From Pseudomonas sp. PB101 (GTDB taxonomy: Bacteria; Pseudomonadota; Gammaproteobacteria; Pseudomonadales; Pseudomonadaceae): a DNA stretch of 64,000 nt. Below, piece after piece: positions 34,852-43,166 of the stretch (position 1 is the stretch's first letter; each line of letters begins with the position of its first letter). The position numbers and the translations under genes are program-made. A model generated the notes under the pieces. It was not told the origin of the DNA. It made no database searches and saw only the letters and a list, made by a program, of their open reading frames with translations. Where the stretch lies: assembly GCF_009764265.1 (NCBI RefSeq), contig NZ_RWIR01000026.1:62001-126000 (forward strand), given 5' to 3'.

Positions 34852-35610
34852 ATGTCAGACCAAGGGATTGTTGCGTCTCAACCGTGCATCTCGCTCGGCC
34901 ATCGTCATGAAGAACTGTCGACGCTGGGCTGGACTGTGCTGACTCCGGACGAATTTGCCGATGATGTCGTAGGCAACTTGCAGGCGTTCGGTCCGATCAT
35001 TCCGCAGTTCAACGGCCAGACGGCCTTTGCCATTACCCGCAAGCCGGGTTACGAAGACTTGCCGTATTCCCAGAGCATGAACGGCATCGGTCCGCACACC
35101 GAAGCACCGGTGTACGGGCCGCCGCCGCGTTATCTGGCGTTGCACTGCCATACACAGGCCACGTGCGGTGGCGGGCACACCGGCCTGGTGGATGGTTATG
35201 AATTTCTCAAGTCTCTGGAACGCAGCGAGCCGCAATTGCGCCAATGGCTGGATGACACGCCGGTAGAGTTTGTCGCCACCGCCAAACCGGGCGAACCGGG
35301 GCAACGGCGGGTCAGGGAATACGTCCTCACGCCTACGGAGGACGGCGATATTTTCCGTTTCAGTTACAACCAGTTTCACTACGGCGATGTAAACCCGTCC
35401 AGGGAAGCACTACAACAATCCCTGGTCGCCAACAGCACCTCGCCGCTGGCCCGGTTTGCCGCGCTCGGCGAGGCGTACTTCGTCGAGCACAACGTTGCGG
35501 TACTGATTCCCGACGGATGCCTGCTGATTTGGGACAACTGGCGAATGATCCACGCTCGCAGTCGTTACACTGACCCGGCGCGCAACCTGACCCGCTACTG
35601 GCTGGCCTGA
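34852..35610 (+). CDS. Fe(II)/2-oxoglutarate-dependent oxygenase, TauD-like
   Basis: The 252-residue protein has the facial triad H82-x-E84 (GPHTEAP) and H234 (RMIHARSRY), with the 2OG-binding arginine near R248. It most resembles the hydroxylases of antibiotic pathways in the TauD/clavaminate synthase group. The acidic triad residue is present, so a hydroxylase or desaturase fits better than a halogenase. It starts 21 bp after the aminotransferase. Confidence 0.83.
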   Translation: MSDQGIVASQPCISLGHRHEELSTLGWTVLTPDEFADDVVGNLQAFGPIIPQFNGQTAFAITRKPGYEDLPYSQSMNGIGPHTEAPVYGPPPRYLALHCHTQATCGGGHTGLVDGYEFLKSLERSEPQLRQWLDDTPVEFVATAKPGEPGQRRVREYVLTPTEDGDIFRFSYNQFHYGDVNPSREALQQSLVANSTSPLARFAALGEAYFVEHNVAVLIPDGCLLIWDNWRMIHARSRYTDPARNLTRYWLA

Positions 35611-35636
35611 TTTTTCCGGCGCCCTTCATTCTTTTG

Positions 35637-35658
35637 GCGTACCCCTTGGCGGGTACGC
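35637..35658. other. Intra-operon hairpin before the AurF-like gene
   Basis: A perfect 8-bp stem GCGTACCC/GGGTACGC with 6-nt loop lies in the 67-bp gap between the oxygenase genes, ending 19 bp before the next start. There is no T-run, so a terminator is unlikely; an operator or RNA-processing element is possible. Confidence 0.45.
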
Positions 35659-35677
35659 GTCTTACAGGTATCGCGTC

Positions 35678-36637
35678 ATGCAAACAGCAATCGAGATCGC
35701 CCAGGTCGATCACCAACTGATCGTGCGGCTCAACCAGGCCTGGACCAAGCGCGCGTCCGTGTGTGCACCGGACAGGGCCCTGATCGACGAAGTGTTCGAC
35801 CCGCTGCGCCCGGATTACCCAGAGTGCATGGTGCCGTTCTTCCATCATCCGAAATTCCAGGCCCTGAGCGACGAGCTCAAGAGCAGCGTGGTGACCTGGG
35901 GCTGGATCGGCTACAACCTGCGCACCGTCACCGCCGAAGAACTCATCGTCAATCCGGCCCTGAGCGTGATCGCCAATCAGTACCTGGGCAAGGACGACTG
36001 GCATTTTCGCGAGGCCATGCAACAGACCCTGATCGACGAGCACTACCACACGCTGATGCACCTGCGCGCCATCGAACGGACCAAGCTGGATCGGGCGCTG
36101 GATCAGGATCTGGACTTGCCACCCTCTGTCACTTACCTGCGCCTGAAAGCACAGCGTGAAGCACTGCCCGAGCAATGGCAGCGGGATTTGGCGGCGATCA
36201 CCTTTGCGGTGGTGGCCGAGATCAGCGTCAACGCCTATCTGGATTTGCTCGCGGACGACCAGAGCATCCAGCCGCAGAACCGCCGCGTGGCCGAACTGCA
36301 CAACCGTGACGAATATGCCCACAGCAAGGTGCTGGCCGAAGTGGCCAAGGTCATGTACGCCAACATGCAGCCCATGCAGCGGGAATTTTTCGCACGCAAC
36401 CTGTCGGTGGCGCTGAGCGCTTTTATCGCTCAGGACTACTCGATGTGGGAGGCGATTCTGACGCAGCTCGGGGTCGAGGACGCAGCGCTGATCATTGCCG
36501 ACACCCGCGAGAGCAACAAGAACGCGACCATCATGCGCGACTACAGCGGCCTGCATAAGCTGGCCCGGGACCTGGGCATCAGCGACCAGATCGATTTCGA
36601 CTTCCGTCCGACCCTCAAAACCACGGCGGCCGCCTGA
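35678..36637 (+). CDS. AurF-like di-iron N-oxygenase
   Basis: The 319-residue protein has the AurF/CmlI ligand set with correct spacing: E87 or E88, E121 and H124 (DEHYH), E181 (VAEISVNAY), H208, E212 and H215 (HNRDEYAH, i.e. HX3EXXH). These enzymes oxidise amines to hydroxylamine, nitroso or nitro groups. The natural substrate could be a free amino acid, as there is no carrier protein in the cluster. The start is 20 bp after a hairpin. Confidence 0.87.
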   Translation: MQTAIEIAQVDHQLIVRLNQAWTKRASVCAPDRALIDEVFDPLRPDYPECMVPFFHHPKFQALSDELKSSVVTWGWIGYNLRTVTAEELIVNPALSVIANQYLGKDDWHFREAMQQTLIDEHYHTLMHLRAIERTKLDRALDQDLDLPPSVTYLRLKAQREALPEQWQRDLAAITFAVVAEISVNAYLDLLADDQSIQPQNRRVAELHNRDEYAHSKVLAEVAKVMYANMQPMQREFFARNLSVALSAFIAQDYSMWEAILTQLGVEDAALIIADTRESNKNATIMRDYSGLHKLARDLGISDQIDFDFRPTLKTTAAA

Positions 36638-36651
36638 ACCTGGAGGTGTCT

Positions 36652-37452
36652 ATGTCTGCTCCTGTGTACGAAGTGTTCGCTATTCGTGTCGGCGCAAACG
36701 CCCAGCGCACCGCCAGGGAAAACTTTCTCTACGACGCCTGCTGCGGTGATCCGAATGCGCCGATGCCGCTGGATTACTACTTCTGGGTCATCCGCAACGA
36801 GCAACAGGTGATCGTGGTCGACACCTGTTTTCAACCGGCCACGGCGGATCGGCGAAATCGCCAGATGTACCGCCTGCCGGAGGAATCCCTGCGGCAGCTG
36901 GACATCGAGCCGGCGCAAGTCGAGCACCTGATTCTGACCCACTTGCATTGGGACCATGCCGGCAACCTTGGACTGTTCCCCAAGGCGACCGTGCATTTGC
37001 AGGAAGCGGAACTGCGCTTTTGCACCGGGCCGAAAATGGCCCATCGCACGCTGAACAAAACCTACGAGGTCGAGGACGTGATGTCGGCGCTGCCGCCGCT
37101 GTTCGAAGGGCGGATGCGTTTGCACAACGGTGTTGTCGAGGTGCTTCCCGGCGTGACGCTGCACCCGGTGGGCGGGCATACGCCGGGCAGCCAGGTGGTG
37201 CGGGTCAATACCGGACGCGGCTGGATTGTGCTGGCATCCGATGCTGCGCATTTGTGGGTCAACATTCGTGAGCGCAGCCCGTTTCCGATTCTCGATGACC
37301 TGGCGCAAACCCTTGAAGCATTCACCGAGATCGACCGCCTGGCCGATGGCGAAGACCACGTCATCCCCGGCCACGACCCTCTGATCGCCGAGCGCTTCCC
37401 GCATTGGAATGACGACCCGCATATCATTTGCCTGCACCAGAATCCAATCTGA
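36652..37452 (+). CDS. Metallo-beta-lactamase-fold hydrolase
   Basis: The 266-residue protein has the binuclear zinc motif HLHWDH (H97, H99, D101, H102), then H176 (GGHTPGS), D197 (ASDAAH) and a late His (IPGHDPL). It resembles AHL-lactonase-type MBL proteins. In this cluster it may hydrolyse a lactone, ester or thioester, or open or close a ring. GGAGG sits 5 bp before the ATG. It is the last gene before an inverted REP pair. Confidence 0.85.
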   Translation: MSAPVYEVFAIRVGANAQRTARENFLYDACCGDPNAPMPLDYYFWVIRNEQQVIVVDTCFQPATADRRNRQMYRLPEESLRQLDIEPAQVEHLILTHLHWDHAGNLGLFPKATVHLQEAELRFCTGPKMAHRTLNKTYEVEDVMSALPPLFEGRMRLHNGVVEVLPGVTLHPVGGHTPGSQVVRVNTGRGWIVLASDAAHLWVNIRERSPFPILDDLAQTLEAFTEIDRLADGEDHVIPGHDPLIAERFPHWNDDPHIICLHQNPI

Positions 37453-37467
37453 AGACCACCCCAAAAC

Positions 37468-37560
37468 CTGTGGGAGCGGGCTTGCCCGCGATGACGGCAG
37501 CACATTCAACATTGATGTGGCTGACACACCGCTATCGCGAGCAAGCTCGCTCCCACAGGA
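37468..37560. repeat. Inverted REP pair of mixed class
   Basis: CCTGTGGGAGCGGGCTTGCCCGCGA and TCGCGAGCAAGCTCGCTCCCACAGG flank about 40 bp between the convergent MBL and MocR genes. Confidence 0.87.
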
Positions 37561-37566
37561 TCGCGG

Positions 37567-38997
37567 TTAACCCTGATTTTTCAGGATGCGCCCCAGCGTC
37601 AGCAGCGCCTCATCAATCCGTGGCGAGTACGGCGCGCCACAGCCAATGCGCACAAAGTGATCGAAACGATGGGCGTTGGAAAAGATATCCCCAGGGGAAA
37701 TCTGAATGCCGAGCTTCAGCGCTTCCTGAAAAAGCAGCATCGATGAATGCCGGCGCGGCAGTTCCACCCATAACAGCGTACCGCCCTGGGGGTTGGTCAC
37801 ATGGGTGCCGAGGGGGAAGTAGCGAATGATCGCCTCGCTCATCTGTTGACGTTGTTGGGTCAGGGTTTTGCGCAACCGCCGCAGGTAACGTTCGTAGGAC
37901 GGTGTACGCATGAATTCGCTGACTGCCAATTGCGATAACACCTCGCACCCCCGCGATTGCGTGTGCTTGAGCATCTCCACGCGGTCGTGCCATTTGCCGG
38001 CGCTGATCCAGCCCAGGCGTATGCCCGGTGCCAGGGTTTTGTTCAGCGAGGCGCAATAGATCACGTTGTCGGTGCGGTCCCAGTGTTTGAGCGTGGACAG
38101 CGGCTGCTCGCTGTCCACCAGGTCGCCGTAGGTGTCGTCCTCGATCAGCACCGTGTTGTGCTCGGCGCAGATTTTCACCAGCCGCGCCTTGTTGGCATCG
38201 GGCATGATGCTGCCCAGCGGGTTTTGCAGGTTGGGAATGACGATCAAAGCCTTGACCCGTTCGGGGCCCTGCAGCAGCAGTTGCAGGGCCGCCAGATTGA
38301 GCCCGGTGTGGGCCGAGGCCGGGACTTCCAGCACACGCAGGTTCAGGCTTTCGAGAATTTGCAGCAGGCCGTAGAAGGTCGGCGACTCCACGGCCACGGT
38401 GTCGCCGGGGCGGGTGACCGCACGCAAGGCCAGGTTGATCGCTTCGGTGGCACCGTTGGTGATCACGATCCGTTCGGGGGCCAGATGGGTCTTGCTGGCC
38501 AGCGCCCGACGCGCCAGGAGGCTGCGCAATGCGCTGTTGCCGCAGGTCGAGCCTGCGGCACCGAGCAGACCGGCGTCGTAGCGCAGCGACTTGATCATGT
38601 TGTCTTGCAAGGTCTTCAACGGGTAAAGCTGCGGTGCGCAGTAGGCACTGGCGAAGTTGACCTTGATCGTCGCACGCTGACTGGCCTTGAGCACCGCGCA
38701 GACCTGTTCATGAATGCCGACATAGACGCTGGTATCCAGCGCCGGCGCCAGGGCAGACGGGGCCGGCCTGGGCGCGATGTCGGGCTGGCGAATGTAGTTG
38801 CCGGAGCGTGGCCGGGCTTCCAGCACACCGTAGTCCTCCAGTTCCCGGCACACCTGCACGGCGGTCGACAGGCTGACGGCGTGTTTTTCCATCATCAAGC
38901 GGATCGAGGGCAAGCGTTCACCGGCTTTCAGGGTGCCGCTGCGGATCGCGTCCAGGTAGTGGTTGGCCAACTGGCGATACAAGGGGGGCGTGTTCAT
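37567..38997 (-). CDS. Second MocR-type regulator
   Basis: The 476-residue protein has an N-terminal GntR HTH (LYRQLANHYLDAIRSGTLKAGERLPSIR, then SLSTAVQVCRELEDYG) and an aminotransferase-like domain with the PLP lysine in SLNKTLAPGIRLGW. The start at 38997 (MNTPPLYRQ) is chosen for GAGG upstream; 39078 is a longer alternative without one. It closes the cluster on the right, convergent with it. Whether it controls the cluster is open; it may regulate amino-acid export or use elsewhere. Confidence 0.87.
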   Translation of the reverse strand: MNTPPLYRQLANHYLDAIRSGTLKAGERLPSIRLMMEKHAVSLSTAVQVCRELEDYGVLEARPRSGNYIRQPDIAPRPAPSALAPALDTSVYVGIHEQVCAVLKASQRATIKVNFASAYCAPQLYPLKTLQDNMIKSLRYDAGLLGAAGSTCGNSALRSLLARRALASKTHLAPERIVITNGATEAINLALRAVTRPGDTVAVESPTFYGLLQILESLNLRVLEVPASAHTGLNLAALQLLLQGPERVKALIVIPNLQNPLGSIMPDANKARLVKICAEHNTVLIEDDTYGDLVDSEQPLSTLKHWDRTDNVIYCASLNKTLAPGIRLGWISAGKWHDRVEMLKHTQSRGCEVLSQLAVSEFMRTPSYERYLRRLRKTLTQQRQQMSEAIIRYFPLGTHVTNPQGGTLLWVELPRRHSSMLLFQEALKLGIQISPGDIFSNAHRFDHFVRIGCGAPYSPRIDEALLTLGRILKNQG

Positions 38998-39147
38998 GAT
39001 GACCTCGGCAGTTGCACCACCGGGGTCTGGGCTGGAAAGTGAGTTGACGCTCCCCGCAGGCGGACCCGTGGTGCTCATGGGTGAAGGGAAGTGGTGTTCT
39101 GCGTCGATACTGGAAGAGTAATCGCGGTTTTGCCCGAATCACGGGCA

Positions 39148-39176
39148 ATAAAAAGCCCCGCACTGATGGCGGGGCT
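39148..39176 (-). terminator. Terminator of the 234-residue hypothetical
   Basis: Stem AGCCCCGC/GCGGGGCT with a 7-nt loop is followed by TTTTTATT on the minus strand, about 75 bp after the stop codon of the gene at 39250-39954. Confidence 0.85.
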
Positions 39177-39199
39177 CTTGACTGGTCGCTGAGGACCTT

Positions 39200-39237
39200 G
39201 TGGCGAGGGGGCTTGCCACAGGCAAGCCCCCTCACCA
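39200..39237. repeat. Strong hairpin repeat (GTGGCGAGGGGGCTTGCC class)
   Basis: Two nearly perfect 17-18-nt arms flank a 3-nt loop. This is a different repeat type from the REP elements elsewhere in the window and lies 12 bp after the stop of the hypothetical. Confidence 0.7.
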
Positions 39238-39249
39238 CATCTGTGAGTA

Positions 39250-39954
39250 TTACTGCGCGGCGATGCTGTACCCGTCGAACGCGGTCTGCTGCTGCAGGGC
39301 GGTGATGATGTTCTTGCGGTTGACCGCTTGCTCGGCGCCGCTGTTGTCCAGGAAGGTCTCGCTTTCCAGCTCTGCCTCTTCGCCTTCGCCAACGAAGGTG
39401 AAACCGAGGAACTCCAGGGCCTCGCGGTCGACGTTCAGGCGCGAGCGCGGGGTGCGCAGCGGCAGGGTGACGCTCACGCCGTCCTTGCTGATGGTGAACA
39501 CTTCGAGTTCTTTCTTGGCCTTGGCCGCCTTGCTCTTGCCGCCGCTCGGGTTGCTGATGGCCTGATGCGTCTGGTTCAGCACCTTCAGGGCCAGGCCGTA
39601 GACGATTTCCTGGAACGCCGGATCGTCCTTGAAGCTGGACAGGATGCGGCTGATCGGGAATTTGCTGCTCAGGTCTTCCAGGGCGGCGATGTCTGCCGAC
39701 TCGGCGTCCTTGAGCTGCTTGAGCTGGCCCATCAGATCGTAGGCCTTATCGTCGTCGAAACTGTCGTGGGCCTGGCGGATCGCGACGCGAAGTTCGCGGA
39801 TCTGATCGCTTTCGCGGGTGGACTGGAAAGCGTCCAGCACCATCTCGCTGATGGTTTTGGCCTGGGGAACGTGTTGTGAAAGATTGATGGAGTTTTCGTA
39901 TTCCGCTTTGGACGACAGGGTAACTACGGATTCGGCGGTGTTGGAATCGGACAT
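39250..39954 (-). CDS. Conserved hypothetical protein
   Basis: The 234-residue soluble protein begins MSDSNTAESVV. The first half is helical and acidic (TISEMVLDAFQSTRESDQIRELRVAIRQAHDSFDDDKAYDLM). A small basic stretch (GGKSKAAKAKKELEVF, near 140) joins a compact domain (LEFLGFTFVGEGEEAELESETFLDNSGAEQ). There is no signal peptide. I do not recognise the family. It has its own terminator and stands alone between repeats. Confidence 0.65.
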   Translation of the reverse strand: MSDSNTAESVVTLSSKAEYENSINLSQHVPQAKTISEMVLDAFQSTRESDQIRELRVAIRQAHDSFDDDKAYDLMGQLKQLKDAESADIAALEDLSSKFPISRILSSFKDDPAFQEIVYGLALKVLNQTHQAISNPSGGKSKAAKAKKELEVFTISKDGVSVTLPLRTPRSRLNVDREALEFLGFTFVGEGEEAELESETFLDNSGAEQAVNRKNIITALQQQTAFDGYSIAAQ

Positions 39955-40131
39955 TGAAATTTCACTACTTCTTTGAACTTGAATAGGGGCGAGAAAGCAC
40001 GGGGGCTTTTTCAGGCCGACTAATCTATTGGACCGGGGCGACGTTGTCACGGGCGAACAGGCGGCTGGTCAAGTTTTTGCTTTCGCGATGGGCGCTTACG
40101 ATCACGCGTTTGTTCTGGATAAACCGATACT

Positions 40132-40233
40132 CTGTAGGAGCGAGCTTGCTCGCGATGGTCTCAAGGACACCGCGTTCATCCAGGATGAGCGCGTTATCGT
40201 TGACGTCCATCGCGAGCAGGCTCGCTCCTACAG
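40132..40233. repeat. Inverted REP pair (GTAGGAGCGA class)
   Basis: CTGTAGGAGCGAGCTTGCTCGCGA and its reverse complement lie about 50 bp apart, in the 292-bp gap before the ABC transporter operon end. I see no gene in this gap. Confidence 0.87.
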
Positions 40234-40246
40234 GGATGTGCAGTGC

Positions 40247-41074
40247 TCAGGAATGCTGCAGTTTCTGCGCGCGTTTGTCCGCCAGATGCTGCACCACCAA
40301 CCGGCCAATCAATACCAACAAGGTCAGGCTGATCAGCAACACCGAAATCGCCGCGACGCTCGGGTCGACGTTATCGCGCAGGCCGCTCCAGATGCGTTTG
40401 GGCAAGGTGTCGACGTTGACGCTGGTGATGAACAGCGTCACCGCCACCTCTTCCCACGACAAGGCGAACCCCAGCAGGGCAGTCGAGGCCAGGCCCAGTT
40501 TCAGGTTCGGCAAGATCACCATGAAGGTGGTCTGCATCAGGCTGGCGCCGAGGTTGCGCGAGGCCAGTTCGATGCGTCGGTCGACGTTGCTCAACGCCAC
40601 CAGCATGGTCACCACGCCGTACGGCACCACCATGATCACGTGGGCGATCACCACGCCGGTCAGGGTGTCGTAGCCCATGCCCGGTGCGAAGCGGCCGAGT
40701 TTGGTCTCCATGAAGTACAGCACCAGCGCGGAGATCACCGGCGGGATCGCCATCGGCAACAGCACCAGGCCCATCAGCGCCGTGGCCCATTTCGAGCGCA
40801 TGTACCAGATGCCCAGGCTGAAACTCGCCGCGAGCAACGTGGCGATGATGCTGGTGGCGAAGGCGATGGTCAGGCTCTGGCTGATCGCGTGGAACCAGTC
40901 AGGGTTGCTCACCAGCGCTTCGTAGTGACGCAGCGACCAGTTGCCTTCGGGCATCGACAGGAAGCGTTTGCTGGTGAACGACACCGGAATGACCGTCAGC
41001 AGCGGGAACAGCATGAAGGCCATGGCGACCACGGCCAGCAGGCGGGTACTCAGGCTTGTGCGATGGGTATTCAT
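40247..41074 (-). CDS. ABC transporter permease, PotC-like
   Basis: The 275-residue inner-membrane permease has six helices and the EAA-type loop ASRNLGASLMQTTFMVILPNLKLG (about 183-206). It resembles PotC/YdcV subunits of spermidine/putrescine-type importers. Only 7 bp separate it from the second permease. It is the last gene of a four-gene importer operon. Confidence 0.9.
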   Translation of the reverse strand: MNTHRTSLSTRLLAVVAMAFMLFPLLTVIPVSFTSKRFLSMPEGNWSLRHYEALVSNPDWFHAISQSLTIAFATSIIATLLAASFSLGIWYMRSKWATALMGLVLLPMAIPPVISALVLYFMETKLGRFAPGMGYDTLTGVVIAHVIMVVPYGVVTMLVALSNVDRRIELASRNLGASLMQTTFMVILPNLKLGLASTALLGFALSWEEVAVTLFITSVNVDTLPKRIWSGLRDNVDPSVAAISVLLISLTLLVLIGRLVVQHLADKRAQKLQHS

Positions 41075-41081
41075 AGATATC

Positions 41082-41954
41082 TCAGCCTACCAGTCGGTTC
41101 ACGCGGGTCATTTTCAGCAGTACCCAGATCAGCGCGCTGACCAGGGCCAGCAAGACCACGCTCAGTGCAGCCCCCAGGCCCCAGTTGCTGGTCTGGAACA
41201 TTTGCAGGAACACATACTCGGCGATCATCACCGTTTGCCCGCCACCCAGCAGCACCGGCGTGATGAAGAAGCCCAGGCAGAACACGAATACCATGATGAA
41301 GGCACCGAGAATGCCCGGCAGGGTTTGCGGCAGCAGCACTTGCCAGAAGGTGCGCAGGGCACCGGCACCGAGGCCGCGCGAGGCCATGAGCACACGCTGA
41401 TCGAGTTGACGCATGGTCGACAGCAGCGGGAACACGGCGTACGGGATCATCACGTGGAGCATGCCGATGACCACGCCGATTTCATTGCGGCTCAGTTGCA
41501 GCGGTTGATCGATCAAGCCCATGCCCATTAGCCCGTTGTTGAGCACGCCGTTGCTGCGCAGGGCGATCAACCAGCCAAAGGCCCGTACCAGCACGGAAAT
41601 CCAGAACGGGATGAAGATGCAGATCTCCACCACGCGCTGCCAGAACGGCGGGCTGAACACCCAGCAGTAGGCCAGCAGGTAGCCGATCATCAAGGCCAGG
41701 CCACTGACGGTCAGGCACAGGCGCAAGGTACGCCAGAGCATCTCGTGGATGGCCGGGTCCGTGGCGATGCGCTGGTACTGCTCGATGCCCGGAGTGGGCA
41801 GCGAGAAGCTCCAGCCGACCACGCCGAGGAACGGCAGCACATAGAACACCAGCAGCAACACCGGCAGCGGGAACAGCAGCAAGCCGCGCTCCAGGCCTGG
41901 CGAACTGAAGCGGGGCTTGGGGCTGGTCAGGGTTGAGGTCAGGGTGGTAGTCAT
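41082..41954 (-). CDS. ABC transporter permease, PotB-like
   Basis: The 290-residue permease has six helices and the EAA loop ASRGLGAGALRTFWQVLLPQTLPG (about 190-213). It pairs with the PotC-like subunit. An in-frame GTG two codons upstream is an alternative start. It lies 10 bp after the binding-protein gene. Confidence 0.9.
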   Translation of the reverse strand: MTTTLTSTLTSPKPRFSSPGLERGLLLFPLPVLLLVFYVLPFLGVVGWSFSLPTPGIEQYQRIATDPAIHEMLWRTLRLCLTVSGLALMIGYLLAYCWVFSPPFWQRVVEICIFIPFWISVLVRAFGWLIALRSNGVLNNGLMGMGLIDQPLQLSRNEIGVVIGMLHVMIPYAVFPLLSTMRQLDQRVLMASRGLGAGALRTFWQVLLPQTLPGILGAFIMVFVFCLGFFITPVLLGGGQTVMIAEYVFLQMFQTSNWGLGAALSVVLLALVSALIWVLLKMTRVNRLVG

Positions 41955-41964
41955 GGTCACAGGC

Positions 41965-43077
41965 TCACTTGGACAACCGCGTCAGGTACTCTTCCAGGGC
42001 TTTGGAGTAGTTGTCGGCGTACCACTGGGCGTTGAGAGCGATCTGCTTTTTCAGGTTTTCTTCGGAAGCGCAGTTGGCCTCCAGTTGCTTGGCCGACATC
42101 AGTTTTTCCGTGGCGCTGTTGGACGGTCCGTTGCCCAGCAGTTCGAACAGCTTGAGCTGGCCTTCGGGTTGCAACGCTTGCTGGATGAACTGCATGGTTG
42201 GCTGAGTGCCGCCCGGGTTGCCATTGAGCACCGCCCAGCTGCTGGAGTTGATGAAGCCGTTGTCGAAGCTCCAGCGCACGCGGTTGTCGGTGTCTTCGCT
42301 GAGCAGCTTGGCGCGGGTGTGCCAGATCGCACCGACCGACACTTCACCCTCGACCATCAGTTGCTGGCTCTCGGCACCCGAGCTCCAGAACGACAGCACG
42401 TGCGGCTTGATCTCGTCGATCTTCTTCATCGCCCGTGGCACGTCCAGCGGGTACAGCTGGTCGGCCGGAACGCCGTCGGCGAGCAGGGCCGCTTCGAGCA
42501 TGCCGTTCATCCACTTGTACAAGGTGCGCTTGCCGGGGAATTTCTTCACGTCCCAGAAATCGGCCCAGGTCTTGGGCCCGTTTTCACCGAATTTTTCGCT
42601 GTCCCAGGCCATCACGTAGCTGAACTGGTAGCTGGCAATGCCGAAGTCGGAAGCCAGTGCCGGAGCCACCTGATCGCGCTTGATCACGTTGTAGTCCAGC
42701 GGCTGCAGGATCTTTTCCCGGCCCAGCACAATGGCGCTGTAGCTCTCGACGTCGACCACGTCCCAGCTCGGTTGACCGCTGGCCAGTTGCGAGCGGATGG
42801 CGCCTTCGGTCGGGCCGGCGCCGTCGATGCGCACCTGGATGCCGGTGTTCCTGGTGAAGGTGTCGGTCCATGCCGAGCGGAACGCATTCAGCGCATCGCC
42901 ACCCCAGTTGACCACCACCAGCGGCTTGTCCGCCGACCAGCTGATGCCGCTGCGCAGCGCCAATGGCACGGCAGCCAGCAGGCCCATGGCCTGGATGAAG
43001 GTGCGACGGTTGATCTGACCGTCACGGGCCTTTTCGATAAGCACTTCGATGCAGTCTTGTTGGTGATCCTGGCGCAT
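41965..43077 (-). CDS. ABC transporter periplasmic binding protein, polyamine type
   Basis: The 370-residue binding protein has an N-terminal twin-arginine motif (RRTFIQAMGL at R24-R25) and hydrophobic stretch, so Tat export is likely; this is unusual for PotD-like proteins. The mature fold (VVVNWGGDALNAFRSAW ...) belongs to the spermidine/putrescine binding group. AGGAC precedes the ATG at 43077. The ligand is unknown, and the linked catabolic genes hint at a nitrogen-rich compound. Confidence 0.88.
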   Translation of the reverse strand: MRQDHQQDCIEVLIEKARDGQINRRTFIQAMGLLAAVPLALRSGISWSADKPLVVVNWGGDALNAFRSAWTDTFTRNTGIQVRIDGAGPTEGAIRSQLASGQPSWDVVDVESYSAIVLGREKILQPLDYNVIKRDQVAPALASDFGIASYQFSYVMAWDSEKFGENGPKTWADFWDVKKFPGKRTLYKWMNGMLEAALLADGVPADQLYPLDVPRAMKKIDEIKPHVLSFWSSGAESQQLMVEGEVSVGAIWHTRAKLLSEDTDNRVRWSFDNGFINSSSWAVLNGNPGGTQPTMQFIQQALQPEGQLKLFELLGNGPSNSATEKLMSAKQLEANCASEENLKKQIALNAQWYADNYSKALEEYLTRLSK

Positions 43078-43166
43078 GGGCAAGTCCTCAGTCGGCAGGC
43101 GCCTGCGTGGGCACCGGCCTTTTTGTTGTCATTGGAAGAGAGCTTTGTGACGCAATTTTTTAAGGG

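Noticed and set aside
35678..36637. The AurF-like gene as part of a pvf/mgo-type signal cluster
   Set aside because: No NRPS, heme-oxygenase-like or PvfC-type gene is nearby.
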